The position numbers and the translations under genes were made by a program. The notes under the pieces are model-generated. The model had not been told where the DNA came from. It was given only the letters and a program-made list of their open reading frames with translations, and did not search any database. A stretch of 64,000 bases of DNA from Pararcticibacter amylolyticus. GTDB lineage: Bacteria > Bacteroidota > Bacteroidia > Sphingobacteriales > Sphingobacteriaceae. Below, piece after piece: positions 63,601 to 64,000 of the stretch; the stretch's first letter is position 1; each line of letters opens with the position of its first letter. The DNA lies in assembly GCF_003130405.1 (NCBI RefSeq), contig NZ_QEAS01000001.1, positions 269,314-333,313 of the forward strand. Reading direction: 5' to 3'.

Positions 63601-64000
63601 ATATAACTATCAAGGTCATTATTTCTCTCCTCGGATTCAGATATTATCAGTTTGTCGTTTACCCAAACCTTCATAGAGCCGGAGACACCCGCCCGAAGTT
63701 CAACCTCCTGCTTTTTAGGGCTATTTACAAATGTCTGTGAGAAAACAACAGAATTCTCAAAATTAAAGTAATACGTAAAATCAAACCATTTATCCCTTCT
63801 TTGATAAGGAGGGGCGAACCACTTCACGCTGGCCCCGAACTTATTGACAAAAGAGGCATCAGGCCCGGCATTTTTAAGAGTCTGGTAGCTCTTGTCAAAA
63901 CCACAGGTTGAGATATTCTCAAATTCACCGGTAATCGCCCAGTTTTCTATAGCGCCGATCTTGCTAAACGCTTTTATCGCTTCCTCTCTTTTTTTACTGT
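60681..64000 (-). CDS. Large TPR-DUF3857-transglutaminase protein (5-prime end outside window)
   Basis: More than 1100 residues are visible and the frame stays open to 64000, so the start lies beyond the right edge; the GTG at 63827 is only an internal codon. Order of parts: a beta-rich N-terminal region (GRSNFLLRLTDQQGN), TPR repeats (about 130-420 of the visible GTG numbering; SKAEEMLRKAIAIAPYIPAYH), DUF3857, then a transglutaminase-like domain with Cys in IGDCKDVSTLFVSM and His in NFNHCIVKV, and a C-terminal domain. Such proteins are envelope-associated and of unknown catalytic role in Bacteroidota. Confidence 0.85.
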   Translation of the reverse strand, partial: SKKREEAIKAFSKIGAIENWAITGEFENISTCGFDKSYQTLKNAGPDASFVNKFGASVKWFAPPYQRRDKWFDFTYYFNFENSVVFSQTFVNSPKKQEVELRAGVSGSMKVWVNDKLIISESEERNNDLDSYIQKITLNEGYNRILVQVGESYAGRSNFLLRLTDQQGNPVAGLTSQSSSQAYSPAEPYKNEKVESAYEKFFEDKLKASPDDPLNQILLAKIYLQADKTFEARHVLDKLKASYPGSTAVNILFMELFSKTDNRTGLESTREAIKMADPGHPWALNFFYNSALEKDDYKQAEEYTDKLEALYGKDDGQVLLKRINLAGKNKNQPELVRLAEYGYSRYPQDKSFIEYKYLIERDLRKNNKAVISLLREYLKDHDDYDIAKALAKTYFDSGNADAGIKVYLAEIENDPVGVGIYTALSNIYAQLQNYSKAEEMLRKAIAIAPYIPAYHTDLARLLNSQGKKDAAIAEYKSALDLYPNSYLAIRELRKLEGKKDVFDYFKPYDVQAMIKAAPAASSYPDDNALVLNESTQVVIYPGGGSEERHTMLTKILNSTGIEGWKEYAAGVKNWQNYIIEDAEVIKANGSKVPAEVNQTQMVFTNLEVGDCIFVRYKLFNYSQGQLANKFWDSFYFSHGAPSLRTEYSVLAAKNQPLYYKFSQQDIEVQKSDADEFVLYSWAKENQPSLKYEDKMPAMDDVANVFNVTTIPDWSFISNWYNDWASAKAKPAYEVKEAVNSILPAKDRISDTEKAERIYNYITSNITYSSVPFRQGGLIPQNPSAVLNTRIGDCKDVSTLFVSMAREAGLNAQLVLVNTKDAGVKGMVLPSINFNHCIVKVNTDGADRYLELTSNYLPFSTLSGNELNSAILDIDGKQDVKAIKYLDPQTRKANNIERKTTISIDQQDLVIKEKNYRVAAPAAYLREAYVNLSENDRRKQMQEALGKSFQSAELSRLSFRNLANSGARDTLYTEIDYRIRDDVKKVGGLNIFSLPWTDKAAAGDFTLSFPRKFPLDLSQLYYFDSETETITLQIPAGKKLIENLTPMKISNEFMDYSLSMKQNANAITYTRTVKLKQTNIPADQVQAFQEFYKRIITVDNKQLAFR

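Noticed and set aside
63827-64000. GTG at 63827 as the start of the large transglutaminase-like gene
   Set aside because: The reading frame stays open without stops to the window edge, so the codon is internal and the gene is truncated by the window.

Overview
The window is a stretch of chromosome from a member of the Bacteroidota, most likely a Sphingobacteriales (Pedobacter-like) organism. The evidence is lineage-typical families (DUF5687 ABC permease, DUF3127, OmpA-type lipoproteins, a TonB receptor with a carboxypeptidase-regulatory domain, an LTA4H-type M1 lipoprotein, split ThrE), A-rich start regions with few Shine-Dalgarno sequences, and repeated upstream matches to the Bacteroidota -7 promoter element TAnnTTTG. 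GC content is moderate. No rRNA, tRNA, CRISPR array, prophage, integrase or insertion sequence was seen. Gene density is high and most of the window is ordinary core genome.

Layout. 1-3.3 kb: a leftward operon for a U32-type tRNA-modification protein, a ferredoxin and a flavin-binding-like protein, divergent from a split threonine/serine exporter. 3.5-12 kb: an alpha-glucan phosphorylase-like protein, a tandem aldolase-fold protein, a periplasmic aspartyl protease, an exported flavoprotein, an OmpA lipoprotein, a CPBP membrane protein and an SDR protein. 12-17.2 kb: a DUF5687 ABC transporter, then glnS-rarA. 17.3-23.8 kb: a radical-SAM sulfatase-maturase, a three-gene signalling stack (sigma54 regulator, histidine kinase, REC-PAS pseudo-kinase) and a three-gene membrane-stress cassette. 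23.8-30.3 kb: a GDP-fucose synthase, an intergenic region with a very long hairpin, trmB with three genes including DNA-alkylation repair proteins, and polA. 31.5-34.3 kb: glgA-glgC glycogen synthesis. 34.3-43.9 kb: small housekeeping genes (YbaB, CheY-like regulator, serine hydrolase, fumC, S1/P1 nuclease, low-molecular-weight phosphatase, hisS, THUMP methyltransferase, DUF3127). 44-49.5 kb: a two-component system, then a His/Cys-rich small protein and a TonB receptor behind a Zur-like palindrome. 49.6-54.9 kb: hydrolases, then a PhoR-like kinase, PhoU-like protein and Pit phosphate transporter, and a TRIC channel. 54.9-64 kb: a leftward ECF sigma / anti-sigma-TonB hybrid / LTA4H-type peptidase operon, a DUF4197 lipoprotein, a BrkB-type membrane protein and a large TPR-DUF3857-transglutaminase protein cut by the right edge.

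The most notable signals are a 35-bp near-perfect inverted repeat with four GTGCAC palindromes spaced 11, 22 and 11 bp; a 31-bp Zur-like operator overlapping a -7 box and a start codon; an 11-G tract inside the anti-sigma/TonB hybrid gene; several proteins that keep a fold but have lost catalytic residues (phosphorylase Lys to Thr, second aldolase domain without His, SDR without Tyr/Lys, alkyltransferase Cys to Ala, pseudo-DHp domain); and an SSB-like C-terminal tip on a DUF3127 protein. All functional statements are from sequence reading; no database search was run.
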